From NCBI GenBank assembly GCA_017554235.1, contig JAFZIV010000003.1, forward strand, positions 1-64,000: a stretch of 64,000 nt of DNA. Direction: 5' to 3'. This stretch comes from Selenomonadaceae bacterium (GTDB lineage: Bacteria; Bacillota; Negativicutes; Selenomonadales; Selenomonadaceae). The notes beneath the pieces were generated by a model. That model ran no database searches and was not told the DNA's origin. It was given only the letters and a program-made list of their open reading frames with translations. Below are positions 49,452 to 58,269 of the stretch, piece by piece; position 1 is the first letter of the stretch; every line of letters begins with the position of its first letter. Position numbers and translations under genes: made by a program.

Positions 49452-51377
49452 TTACTCGCCAACAATTTTTTTCATAATCAAATCAGTCAAAATATTTACG
49501 TTGGCAAGTTCAATATCTTCCGGAACGCCTTGACCGGTTGTAAGGTAAGAGAGCATCAAATTTTTATCTTTCAGCAAGTTAAGAATAACGCCTAAAGTTC
49601 CTGTTTCGTCAACCTTCGTGACAATAATTTTTTCCGGCTCGACGATTGAAAATTTTTCCATAATGTCCCGCGCGTCAGTAATTTTCGTCGTGGCACTCAA
49701 AACTAAATGCTTTTCAATGCGTGAATGGACGCTTAACATATCTTTGAGTTCCTGCATTTGTTGAAAACTTTGCCGACTGCGTCCCGCCGTATCAATCAGA
49801 ATCAATTCACGATTTTTATGACGGTCTATCGCCGCGCTTAATTCTGCGGGAGTGTAAACAATTTCAAGCGGCAATCCTAAAATATCGGAGTAAGTTTTAA
49901 GCTGTTCAATGGCAGAAATTCTGTAAGTATCGGCGGTTATCAATACGGCTTCCACTTTATGTTCCAACACAAATTTAGCCGCGATTTTGGCAATCGTCGT
50001 TGTCTTTCCAACACCCGTAGTTCCCAATACTGCAACTATTCTTGCGCCGTGACGATTTAATTTTATGCCGCCTGAAAATTTTAAATGCTCTTCCAGATAA
50101 TTGGACAAAGTTAAACGCGCCGCACTTGATAAAACATCTGCAGAAGTGTCGCCAATTCCGGCATCCGCGTCCATTTCATCTAAAATATCTTCGTCGACTT
50201 CTTGATAAGTCAAAGCTTCGCGCAGTGTCACAGAATTTGGAGACGCACCGCGACCTACTACGCCTGACAAAATATTTTTCATGCGGGCAACTTCATTTTC
50301 AAGGTGGTGAATTTTTTTCTCTTCAGGCGTCATACGTGCAAGCTTAGCGGCTTCAGCTTGCCCTGCGTTTGAAAGTCTGCGTCTATGCAATTCTCGCATT
50401 TGTTCTGCCATTTCGGCAACTTCAGCTTGTGCTTGTGCTTGCATTTGCATTTGAGCCATTGCAACTTGATATTGATTGAACTGTGCAAACATCATGGCTT
50501 GAGCCTGCGCGAGTTGGTCGGGAGTAAATCCAAAACCTTGTTGAGATTGTTCGTTTGCAAATTGTTCTTCGTTATTGAAATTTTCGCCGTCCGCTAAAGT
50601 TTGTTCGTCAATCGGTATTTGTTCATCGAAGGGTAAATTTTCATCTACGGGCAACGGTTCATCTATCGGCAAATTATTTTCGTCAACAGGCAACGGAACT
50701 TCTTCAACAGGCAAAGGCTCTTCAACTAAATTTTGTTCGTCAGCCGATAAAGGTTCATTTTCAGGCGGCAATTCTTCACCGTTAGCGGGTAGTTGTTCCT
50801 CGACAGGTAAATTATTTTTGTCCGCAGGTAAATGTTCCTCGACAGGCGTAATATTTTCATCAGAAGGTAATTGTTCTTCGTCAGCATGTAAAGGCTCTTC
50901 AATCAAATTTTGCTCGTCGTCTGACAACGATTCATCATCGACTGGCAATCCGTCAACGTCTTGAACAATTTCTTCCGGCGGCGGTGCTTGGGCATTACGA
51001 ACTTTTTCCGCTAATTTTTCGTTTTCTGAACCTGCGCGGCGTTCGGGCTCGTCAGGAACTTCAGGACGTTCTATCGGCAAATCATCATTAAGGGTAGGTT
51101 GAATAGGCTCGCTTTCGTCTTCTGATGATTCTTCATCTTCAAACTTTGAAATCTGCGCGGATTGAGGTGACTTTTTATAAATTCCGCGTACCCTTTCAGC
51201 AAGCGGTACATCTTCAATAGCGGCGGTTATTTCGATAATTTCTTTTCCGCCGAAACCGAAAAACCCGCCCTTCTTATACTTGCGGCTATGCAAAATTACG
51301 GCGTCGTCACCGAGTTCCGCCTTCATTGCCGCCATTGCTTCTTTCATCGACTCGGCTTTAAAAACTTTTATCTGCAA
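49452..51377 (-). CDS. flhF: FlhF (SRP-type GTPase) with enlarged acidic linker
   Basis: FlhF is a signal-recognition GTPase placing flagella. The N-terminus (MQIKVFKAESMKEAM...LGDDAVILHSRKYKKGGFFG) and the C-terminal NG domain are typical; the latter has VLGTTGVGKTTTIAKI, ADTYRISAIEQL, LILIDTAGRSRQ and TKVDETG. The protein has 641 residues, whereas FlhF is usually 350-450. The extra length is a roughly 200-residue Glu/Asp/Pro/Leu linker (about 75-275) made of repeated LPVDE, LPADE and PVEEPL-like units. A Gln/Met/Ala-rich coiled-coil stretch (about 280-345) follows. flhA, usually upstream, is not present. Confidence 0.9.
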   Translation of the reverse strand: MQIKVFKAESMKEAMAAMKAELGDDAVILHSRKYKKGGFFGFGGKEIIEITAAIEDVPLAERVRGIYKKSPQSAQISKFEDEESSEDESEPIQPTLNDDLPIERPEVPDEPERRAGSENEKLAEKVRNAQAPPPEEIVQDVDGLPVDDESLSDDEQNLIEEPLHADEEQLPSDENITPVEEHLPADKNNLPVEEQLPANGEELPPENEPLSADEQNLVEEPLPVEEVPLPVDENNLPIDEPLPVDENLPFDEQIPIDEQTLADGENFNNEEQFANEQSQQGFGFTPDQLAQAQAMMFAQFNQYQVAMAQMQMQAQAQAEVAEMAEQMRELHRRRLSNAGQAEAAKLARMTPEEKKIHHLENEVARMKNILSGVVGRGASPNSVTLREALTYQEVDEDILDEMDADAGIGDTSADVLSSAARLTLSNYLEEHLKFSGGIKLNRHGARIVAVLGTTGVGKTTTIAKIAAKFVLEHKVEAVLITADTYRISAIEQLKTYSDILGLPLEIVYTPAELSAAIDRHKNRELILIDTAGRSRQSFQQMQELKDMLSVHSRIEKHLVLSATTKITDARDIMEKFSIVEPEKIIVTKVDETGTLGVILNLLKDKNLMLSYLTTGQGVPEDIELANVNILTDLIMKKIVGE

Positions 51378-51481
51378 AATTTTTGCTCCTCGTGCTTTAA
51401 GTTTTTTTCGTTAGGTTTATAATGTTTTCGACATTGCGATAAAATTTCCTTCGTAGTTGATTTTAGCTTTTAGAGATTAGC

Positions 51482-51510
51482 TTGTAGCTTTTAAGATTTT
51501 GTGATAAAAT
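51482..51510 (+). promoter_or_regulatory. Possible promoter of the tube-like gene pair
   Basis: TTGTAG (51482-51487) and TAAAAT (51505-51510) are 17 bases apart in the 246-base gap between flhF (minus) and the first gene of the candidate injection system. The gap is otherwise AT-rich and without a gene. Confidence 0.4.
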
Positions 51511-51623
51511 TTTTTAAGAAATTCATATTGTCGCGTAAAGTTTAGGCTTTTTAAATTGTTCAGCAATTAAATCTAAATTGGCAGCAATAACATAATTGTT
51601 GGTGAATAGGCTGGTGTAAAATT

Positions 51624-52916
51624 GTGGATTTTTCAGTTTATATCGTTCAAGACAGAGACATTACAAATCAAGATCTCTTTGATAATTTAGCTGGTGACGT
51701 AGGTTTTTTTTCCACAGATAACCTCGCAAACGAAGCTGTTGATGTGGCATCGGACGTTGTGGGAACTGAAGTTAAAGACCGCTATGCAGATCCAAAACTT
51801 ATCGGTAAAACCGGCATTGCAATAAGCGGCAACATGATAAATAGCGTGTCGATAAAGAAAGCACTGACCAAACGTGAAGTTTACAGCGGCGGTAAGAATG
51901 CCAACAAACTTACGGTGTTAAATCATGGAATAAAGAATATACTTAATCTTTGGGACGACATTAAAACTCAAACGCCGCCTTCTAAAAATTGGGTAACTAC
52001 CATAACCGTCACGGGAAATTTGTTCGCTCCTAACCTTGTTAATAATTTAAGTGACTCCGAAAAGATGAAGAACATGGCAAAAGTTTTGGCGTGGGCGAGT
52101 TTACCTTTGCCGAATACTCCGATAGATACAGATCGTGGAAGTGGTAACAGAGGAAACGGTTCACAAGGAGAAGCCTTGCAAATGGATCAAAAGATTCAAA
52201 ATGGCTATGGTGACAATTACGTAAATTATTATTACCGCAGAGTTATGGTGACAGTTTATTCCAGTGAAGATATGCAATTTCGGGCGGTCTTGCATGACCA
52301 TGTTTACGTTGCAAGCTACGAAGAAAAGTACACTGACAAAGATGGCAACGGCTCTTTTACGCTGGTAATGCAGACAAAAGTACCGTATTCGATATACGAC
52401 GTTATTGTTGAAGGTCCAACTTATGATGCCAGTTTCCTTTCGGTTGTAGATACAGCAGCCAATGTAGGAGACCAAATTGTAGATGCCACTGCCAGAACAG
52501 CTAAAACGGCAGATAATATTATGGAGCTTGACGGAAAACTTTCCGGTCCTGTCGACAAAATTGCCTCAATGTCAAAAAATCTTTTGCATGGTGCTGACGA
52601 ATTTTTGCATGATTCTGCGGAAAAAATAACAATAGATAATCTTGCGAACAGAACAGACGACATAGTCGACAATGTCAGAGATTTAGAAGATGAAATCCCC
52701 GAACTCAAAGATGAACTGCATAAAAAGAATCCTACAATTAGTGATGTAATAGACCAAGTAATCGAATATCAAGAAGAATATAACAAGCTGAGCGACGAAC
52801 AGAAAAAAACTTTGGAGTATATTCCCGGTTTCGATGAAATGAGCATAGACGATAAGTTGCAATATGTAGAAGCAGAGCTTAAGAAAGATGAAAGTAAAAA
52901 TGAAAGTAAAGCCTGA
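51624..52916 (+). CDS. Tube-like core protein with coiled-coil tail, copy 1
   Basis: The 430-residue protein was not recognised by name. Residues 1-265 look like a beta-rich core. The end of the core (RRVMVTVYSSEDMQFRAVLHD, then VYVASYEEKYTD and GNGSFTLVMQT) has the same spacing of aromatic, Asp and Gly residues as the two small tube-like proteins at 58270-59140. Residues 275-430 are charged and helical with coiled-coil character. The next gene is a paralogue. The GTG at 51624 follows GGCTGGTG. Position beside a sheath-like gene suggests a baseplate, tube-initiator or spike component, which is inference. Confidence 0.6.
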   Translation: MDFSVYIVQDRDITNQDLFDNLAGDVGFFSTDNLANEAVDVASDVVGTEVKDRYADPKLIGKTGIAISGNMINSVSIKKALTKREVYSGGKNANKLTVLNHGIKNILNLWDDIKTQTPPSKNWVTTITVTGNLFAPNLVNNLSDSEKMKNMAKVLAWASLPLPNTPIDTDRGSGNRGNGSQGEALQMDQKIQNGYGDNYVNYYYRRVMVTVYSSEDMQFRAVLHDHVYVASYEEKYTDKDGNGSFTLVMQTKVPYSIYDVIVEGPTYDASFLSVVDTAANVGDQIVDATARTAKTADNIMELDGKLSGPVDKIASMSKNLLHGADEFLHDSAEKITIDNLANRTDDIVDNVRDLEDEIPELKDELHKKNPTISDVIDQVIEYQEEYNKLSDEQKKTLEYIPGFDEMSIDDKLQYVEAELKKDESKNESKA

Positions 52917-53014
52917 AAAGTATAACGCACTCAAAATTCGGTTTTTTTTAAATTGTTGGAAAATCAAATACATTAGCGGCAATAATTATTTGGTGAATAG
53001 GCTGGTGTAAAATT

Positions 53015-54490
53015 GTGGAGTTTTCGGTTTATATCATTCAAGACAGAACTAAGAAAAATGAAGATATTTTTAAAAAGCTGGCGGGTGACATAGGTATTGG
53101 AATGAGCTTAGCAAACGAAGGTCTTGATATGGTAACGGACGTTGCGGGAGCTGAAGTTTACGATCCCTATGCAGATCCAAAAATTATCGGTGAAACCGGA
53201 ATTGTCATCAGAGGCGACATGATAAGTAACGTGTCGATAAAGAAAGAAATTACCAAACGTGAAATTTACGAAGGCGGTTTTACAAAACCGTTTACTAATA
53301 ATCCTAAGGCAACTTTGATGACGACAATAACCGTTACGGGAAATTTGTTTGCGCCTGAAATCACTCAAAAATCTTCCTCCGAAAAGCTGAAAAATATGGC
53401 AAGAGTTTTGGCGTGGGCGAGTTTACCTGAGAAATTTAGTGATGAGTATCCAAAGGATAGTACAAAAGATCATGGCGATATAAAGGATAATGGTGACGCA
53501 ACGCAACTGAGACCTAATATTCAAAGAATCTACCATGATGATACCAGTCCCAACAAAAATGGTGCTTCTGCCAATGACACAGAACCGGCAAATAAGAAAA
53601 AAAATGATGACAAATACGCCAGTTATTATTTCCGCAGAGTTCTGGTGACTGTTTATTCCAACACAGACATGCAATTTCGAGCGGTCTTACATGATTGGGT
53701 TTACGTTTCAAGCTACGAGGAAACTTATACTGACAAGGACGGCAACGGCTCTTTTACGCTGGTAATGCAGACAGCGACGCCTTCGACATATGACGTTATC
53801 GTTGAAGGACCTACTTACGGGCTTAGTATTATTTCGGCTACAGATGCCATTGCCACCACTGTAGAAAAAATTGTGGATGTCTCCGATAGAGTAATTCAAA
53901 CTGTAGATAAAGGTATGGGGCTTGACGGAAAACTTTCCGGTCCTACCGACAAAATTGCCCAAATGACCAAAAATGTTGCGAATCTTTTAAGGGCTCCAAG
54001 TGACTTTTCGGACAGATTAACAGTAGATAATTTGCTCAACAAAGTAGACGGCAGAGTCAATGATGTCAGATACTTCAAGGAGGAAATTCCCGAGCTCCAA
54101 AAGGAATTGGATAAAAAAGATCCTTCAATTAACGATATAATAGATCAAGCGGCTCAGAAGAAAAAGAAACAAGATGAATATCAAGATAAATATAACGACC
54201 TGACTCCCGGACAGAAACAAGTTTTGAATTCCATTCCCGGCTTTGATAACATGAGCATAGACGATAAGACTAAATACGTAGACGAAGTGTCTAAGAGAGA
54301 CGTATCTTATTCAGCACCTACAAATACAACTATAACTATAACTACAACAGATACAAATGTAGCAGATGAAACTAAAACTATAAACATAACTAAAACGAGT
54401 ACAAATACATCAGATACGACTAAAACTATAAATGTAACTAAAACAGGTACGAATACAACAGATACAACTATAACTATAACTACAAAGTGA
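53015..54490 (+). CDS. Tube-like core protein with Thr-rich repeat tail, copy 2
   Basis: The 491-residue paralogue of the preceding protein starts almost identically (EFSVYIIQDR against DFSVYIVQDR) and shares YADPK.IG.TGI, TTITVTGNLFAP, KNMARVLAWASLP and VYVSSYEETYTDKDGNGSFTL. It differs by a Lys/Asn-rich insert around 165-205. It also ends in a Thr/Asn/Asp-rich tail of 60 residues (about 430-491) with repeated T-N-T-T-D-T-T-K-T-I-like units. The repetitive tail looks like slippage-grown, disordered sequence. The upstream 30 bases nearly duplicate those of copy 1. The GTG at 53015 is used. Confidence 0.6.
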   Translation: MEFSVYIIQDRTKKNEDIFKKLAGDIGIGMSLANEGLDMVTDVAGAEVYDPYADPKIIGETGIVIRGDMISNVSIKKEITKREIYEGGFTKPFTNNPKATLMTTITVTGNLFAPEITQKSSSEKLKNMARVLAWASLPEKFSDEYPKDSTKDHGDIKDNGDATQLRPNIQRIYHDDTSPNKNGASANDTEPANKKKNDDKYASYYFRRVLVTVYSNTDMQFRAVLHDWVYVSSYEETYTDKDGNGSFTLVMQTATPSTYDVIVEGPTYGLSIISATDAIATTVEKIVDVSDRVIQTVDKGMGLDGKLSGPTDKIAQMTKNVANLLRAPSDFSDRLTVDNLLNKVDGRVNDVRYFKEEIPELQKELDKKDPSINDIIDQAAQKKKKQDEYQDKYNDLTPGQKQVLNSIPGFDNMSIDDKTKYVDEVSKRDVSYSAPTNTTITITTTDTNVADETKTINITKTSTNTSDTTKTINVTKTGTNTTDTTITITTK

Positions 54491-54587
54491 CTAAAATAGC
54501 AATTCAAGATAGCTTGGAGTTTTAAGAAATTATAAACAAATTTTAAAACTGTACATTTTTTTATTGAAGGGAGCAACTGAAATAATT

Positions 54588-55847
54588 TTGGAAAATATTC
54601 AAGAAAAAAATTTGGACGCGGCGTCAATCGTCGAGACTACCACTATTGCAGACGTTTACCGCGCAGATAAACAGTTAGCAGGTATTGTTAAGAAAACTAA
54701 ACTTATTCAGAGTGATTTTTTTTCGGAGCAATGCGGCAACAGCGTTTTTCTTAAGCCTGAAAATATGCAACATACAGGCGCGTTTAAACTGCGCGGAGCT
54801 TACAACAAAATCAGTCACTTAACCGACGAAGAAAAAGCGAAGGGCGTTATAACTTCATCAGCCGGTAATCACGCGCAAGGCGTTGCATATTCCGCGCAGA
54901 AGTTAGGCGTTAAGGCGGTAATTTGTATGCCGGCGACGACTCCGATTTTAAAAGTTGAAGCGACGCGAGCATTGGGCGCGGAAGTTGTCCTGCATGGTGA
55001 CAGCTTTGACGACGCCTATAAATACAGTCTTGAGTTGCAGAAACAATTTGGCTACATTTACGTCCACCCGTTTAACGACATTGAAGTTTTGCTCGGTCAA
55101 GGTACGACGGCTTTAGAAATTATTAATGAACTTAAGGACGTTGACGCAATTTTAGTTCCGATTGGTGGCGGCGGTTTTGCGTCGGGCGTTGCACTGGCTA
55201 CAAAAGTTGTAAGCCCGCACGTTAAAGTTATTGGCGTTGAGCCTGAAAATGCCGCGTGTATGAAAGCCGCTCTCGACGCAGGAAAAATCGTAACTTTGCC
55301 GAGTTCGGACACGGTTGCTGACGGTTGCGCGGTTAAGACTGCGGGAACTTTGACTTTTGAGTTTTGCAAAAAATATCTCGATGAAATTATTACCGTAAAT
55401 GAAATGGAAATTATGTCGGCACTTTTATCTTTAATTGAAAAGCACAAACTTATTGCTGAAGGCGCAGGAGTTTTGAGTTTGGCGGCGTTGAATAAATTGC
55501 CGTTCAAAGGTAAAAAAGTTGTCGCAATAGTTAGCGGAGGAAATATAGATATTTCAACTTTGTCGGGATTGATTGATAAAGCGTTAATTGCACGCGGAAG
55601 AATTTTTTATTTTGCAGTGCAACTTGCAGATAAACCGGGCGAATTGTTAAATGTTGCAAAAATTTTATCAGATGAAAATGCAAACGTAGTAAAATTGGAT
55701 CACAATCAAGCACTTGTTACGAACAGTTTCAAAAAAGTTTTGCTCGGCGTGACTGTTGAAACGCATAATCACGAACACATTGAACGCATAATTCAAGCTC
55801 TGAATAAAAAAGGTTACGAAATTGAAAAAATTGATTTGTTGAGATAA
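54588..55847 (+). CDS. ilvA: Threonine ammonia-lyase with ACT domain
   Basis: This PLP enzyme deaminates threonine to 2-oxobutyrate for isoleucine synthesis. The protein of about 419 residues has the PLP Lys motif TGAFKLRGAYN, SAGNHAQGVAYSA, the glycine loop PIGGGGFASGVAL and VSGGNID. A single C-terminal ACT domain (about 335-419) has VQLADKPGELLNVAKIL. A TTG at 54588 with GGGAG 15 bases before it is assumed; a TTG at 54564 without such a site would add eight residues. It lies between the tube-like genes and the sheath gene, an unexpected place for a metabolic gene. Confidence 0.9.
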   Translation: MENIQEKNLDAASIVETTTIADVYRADKQLAGIVKKTKLIQSDFFSEQCGNSVFLKPENMQHTGAFKLRGAYNKISHLTDEEKAKGVITSSAGNHAQGVAYSAQKLGVKAVICMPATTPILKVEATRALGAEVVLHGDSFDDAYKYSLELQKQFGYIYVHPFNDIEVLLGQGTTALEIINELKDVDAILVPIGGGGFASGVALATKVVSPHVKVIGVEPENAACMKAALDAGKIVTLPSSDTVADGCAVKTAGTLTFEFCKKYLDEIITVNEMEIMSALLSLIEKHKLIAEGAGVLSLAALNKLPFKGKKVVAIVSGGNIDISTLSGLIDKALIARGRIFYFAVQLADKPGELLNVAKILSDENANVVKLDHNQALVTNSFKKVLLGVTVETHNHEHIERIIQALNKKGYEIEKIDLLR

Positions 55848-55900
55848 AACGGCATTAATATTTCTCAACCTGCCGCGTATAAGTTATGCGAGGAAAAATG

Positions 55901-55922
55901 TTCAAGAAAATTCCTTCTTGAA
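55901..55922. promoter_or_regulatory. Operator-like inverted repeat before the sheath gene
   Basis: TTCAAGAA (55901-55908) and TTCTTGAA (55915-55922) are perfect 8-base arms around AATTCC. The right arm overlaps the -35 box of the next entry by five bases, the usual position of a repressor site. Confidence 0.55.
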
Positions 55923-55946
55923 AAATACTAACAAATTTATTATACT
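55918..55946 (+). promoter_or_regulatory. Promoter of the sheath-tube operon
   Basis: TTGAAA (55918-55923) and TATACT (55941-55946) are 17 bases apart. It lies 33 bases before the GTG of the sheath gene and separates that operon from ilvA. Confidence 0.7.
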
Positions 55947-55979
55947 ATGTTAAATTTTATTAACTGAAAGGTGATATTT

Positions 55980-58172
55980 GTGGCAAAAATCATTTCGCAG
56001 ACAAATGGCACTATGCTTTTTGAGGAAATTAATCCCGAAAAGTTAGATTTGCTCACAATGGTCGGTGACGTTAAAGGTTTCGATAGCCTGTCAGACGAAA
56101 AAGTCAAAGAAATTCTCGAAACTCTTTGCGTAAAAAGTTTTGATGATTTCATTGAAAAGTTTGACCCCGTTGTCTACTCCTACTTTAACGCCAATAATCA
56201 AAAGGTTATGTACACGCTGAAAAAGCCGGAGTCAATTCCTGACGACCTTTTGACGGAAATTCATCTCAATTTGCAGAATGATTTCCTGCGTATGTTGTTG
56301 ACGCTCGTCGATACAAAACGTTCTCAAGGTTTGCTCAACGTCGACTTTAAATTTGAAAATCTTACAGATTTAATCTCGCCGCATAAAATCATTGAAGACA
56401 TTAAGCAAAATCGTAAAGAGTTGCGCTACGTTTATTCGCAGTATGTTCAACTTGATGACGACGATCCCAAAAAGTTGGACTTGGGCGATAAGCTTAACGT
56501 AATGATGGAAGAAGCCAGCGTCAACTACAATAACGTTATGGCGATGTTGCCGCTTGCGATTGAAGACATTAAAACGCGCTTACTCTTGACGAGTGGCGGC
56601 GGCGGTGCTGACGCAACACCTTTAGCACTCGGCGTACTTACTATGGGCGAAGAGGGCGAACTGAAAGTTATCGAAGCTCCGAAAGAAGAAAAATCTACCG
56701 CGCTTGTCACTCTTGATGATAAAGTAAACGAAGGCTTAATCGAAGTCATTGGCGAAGATTACGTTGCTCTTAACGAAGAAAATCATAACGATTACGTCAA
56801 AGCACTTGTAACCCGTACTTTCTGCCCGTTGCCCTCGACTATGGTCAGCGAAGTTGATGTTGCCAAAGAAATTGATAACTACAACGCTTATCTGCAATTC
56901 TACAAAGATGCTAAAGATGATTTCATTAAGACTGTTAAGCCGTTGATTGAAAAAATTCTTGGCGTCCGTCTCTTCTTTGAACAATATCCGTCGAAACTGC
57001 GCGGCATGAAACCGACTCTGTTAATTACGAATATCAGCAACGAAATGATGGCTAAGACGCCGAATATTCCGCGCTTGGTAACTTATCTTAACACAGTCAA
57101 CGCTAAAAATAATTTCGACCACACGATTTGGTACGCAATTTTCCCGTCAGTTGCATTTGCGGCAGGCGGCAAGACTAAACTCACGCGTCAAAGATTTAAG
57201 GGCAATACCGAATCCATTAACACTGATGTAAATTCTATCGAATCGCTTACCCGTATCCTCGAAGTACTGAAAGATTTCCGTATACAGTGTTTCTTCAGCT
57301 TTGCGTCCAACGAAAAGAATACCTTTAACGCGATGGCTACTGAAGGCATTGAAAAATATATCGATAAATCTTTGCCGCTTACATCTAAGTCATTCAGTGA
57401 ATTTGCTATTCCGTGTTTCCCCAACTTCACTATTATTCCGAAAGATAAATCCGGCGTCGTGCTTGATACTAAGATGACTTTGGGCGAAAACGATACCGCC
57501 GAAATTTCACAAGCTAAGCAAGATATTATGAAATTGTGGATTGACGGTGTATATGTCGGAGCCGCTTACGTTGCCGCAGGTATTGTTGCCGCATATCAAG
57601 ACCCCGAATATTTGAGAATGATTTTCCGCCGCAATGTAGACCCGCAACTGCCGGGTGTTCGTTTCGACTTGGAAGAGGGCGACAATGCGCTTATGGTTTA
57701 CACCACTCTTGCAAAAGAAATTACCGGCTTTACCAGTCCGATTAAAAATGAAATTAATAATAAATGTTTCGGATTCGTATTCTCGTCTGAAAATGCAGTG
57801 TTCAACGGCTTGCCCATAACCAACATTATGGTTTACAAGACACGTAATTTGCTTTTGGACGAAGAGCATAACGTTTACGAGCCGATTTACAAAACTCAGG
57901 TCACGACTTATATTGAAAGAATGTTGCGCAACATGAGTAGCGACTTCAAGCAGGATAAGATTGTTCGTTTCTTCAGCAGCAATCCTACTTCCCAATCCAG
58001 TCAGTGGCTTGATAAGCGCGAGCGTCTTAATGCCATCATTGGCACCGGTGACGCGATTGACTACAATATTGACGAAGACAGCAACATTTGTACTCTTAAC
58101 ATTACCTTTAACGGCAATGTCAAGAATCTTGAGATTGAGACTAGTCGTACTACTTCGTCGAAACACGTTTAA
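55980..58172 (+). CDS. Putative contractile sheath protein, TssB-TssC-like in one chain
   Basis: The 730-residue protein has no close named match in my memory. Residues 118-150 (LLNVDFKFENLTDLISPHKI, then EDIKQNRKELR) resemble the TssB/VipA signature LNVELTFESMDDFSP followed by a helix. A Gly-rich linker (about 205-215) leads into a long alpha/beta part. Residues 610-730 (KIVRFFSS, QWLDKRERLNAI, CTLNITFNGNVKNLEIETS) recall the end of TssC/VipB, where the last beta strands lock neighbouring subunits. It is followed by two small tube-like genes, the sheath-then-tube order of contractile tails. The GTG at 55980 is placed behind AAAGGTGAT. Sheath identity is inference from pattern and context. 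Confidence 0.6.
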   Translation: MAKIISQTNGTMLFEEINPEKLDLLTMVGDVKGFDSLSDEKVKEILETLCVKSFDDFIEKFDPVVYSYFNANNQKVMYTLKKPESIPDDLLTEIHLNLQNDFLRMLLTLVDTKRSQGLLNVDFKFENLTDLISPHKIIEDIKQNRKELRYVYSQYVQLDDDDPKKLDLGDKLNVMMEEASVNYNNVMAMLPLAIEDIKTRLLLTSGGGGADATPLALGVLTMGEEGELKVIEAPKEEKSTALVTLDDKVNEGLIEVIGEDYVALNEENHNDYVKALVTRTFCPLPSTMVSEVDVAKEIDNYNAYLQFYKDAKDDFIKTVKPLIEKILGVRLFFEQYPSKLRGMKPTLLITNISNEMMAKTPNIPRLVTYLNTVNAKNNFDHTIWYAIFPSVAFAAGGKTKLTRQRFKGNTESINTDVNSIESLTRILEVLKDFRIQCFFSFASNEKNTFNAMATEGIEKYIDKSLPLTSKSFSEFAIPCFPNFTIIPKDKSGVVLDTKMTLGENDTAEISQAKQDIMKLWIDGVYVGAAYVAAGIVAAYQDPEYLRMIFRRNVDPQLPGVRFDLEEGDNALMVYTTLAKEITGFTSPIKNEINNKCFGFVFSSENAVFNGLPITNIMVYKTRNLLLDEEHNVYEPIYKTQVTTYIERMLRNMSSDFKQDKIVRFFSSNPTSQSSQWLDKRERLNAIIGTGDAIDYNIDEDSNICTLNITFNGNVKNLEIETSRTTSSKHV

Positions 58173-58175
58173 AAT

Positions 58176-58240
58176 AATTAAGAATTAAGAATGAGAGAGG
58201 CTAATTTAATTGTAAGCAAAAGCATAGTTAATTCTTAATT
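58176..58240. repeat. Inverted repeat between sheath and tube genes
   Basis: AATTAAGAATTA (58176-58187) and TAATTCTTAATT (58229-58240) are perfect 12-base arms separated by 41 bases. The stem could lower or stabilise the message between the sheath and first tube gene; no T-run follows. Confidence 0.6.
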
Positions 58241-58269
58241 AAAATTTCGACTGAAAGGAGAAATTTTTT

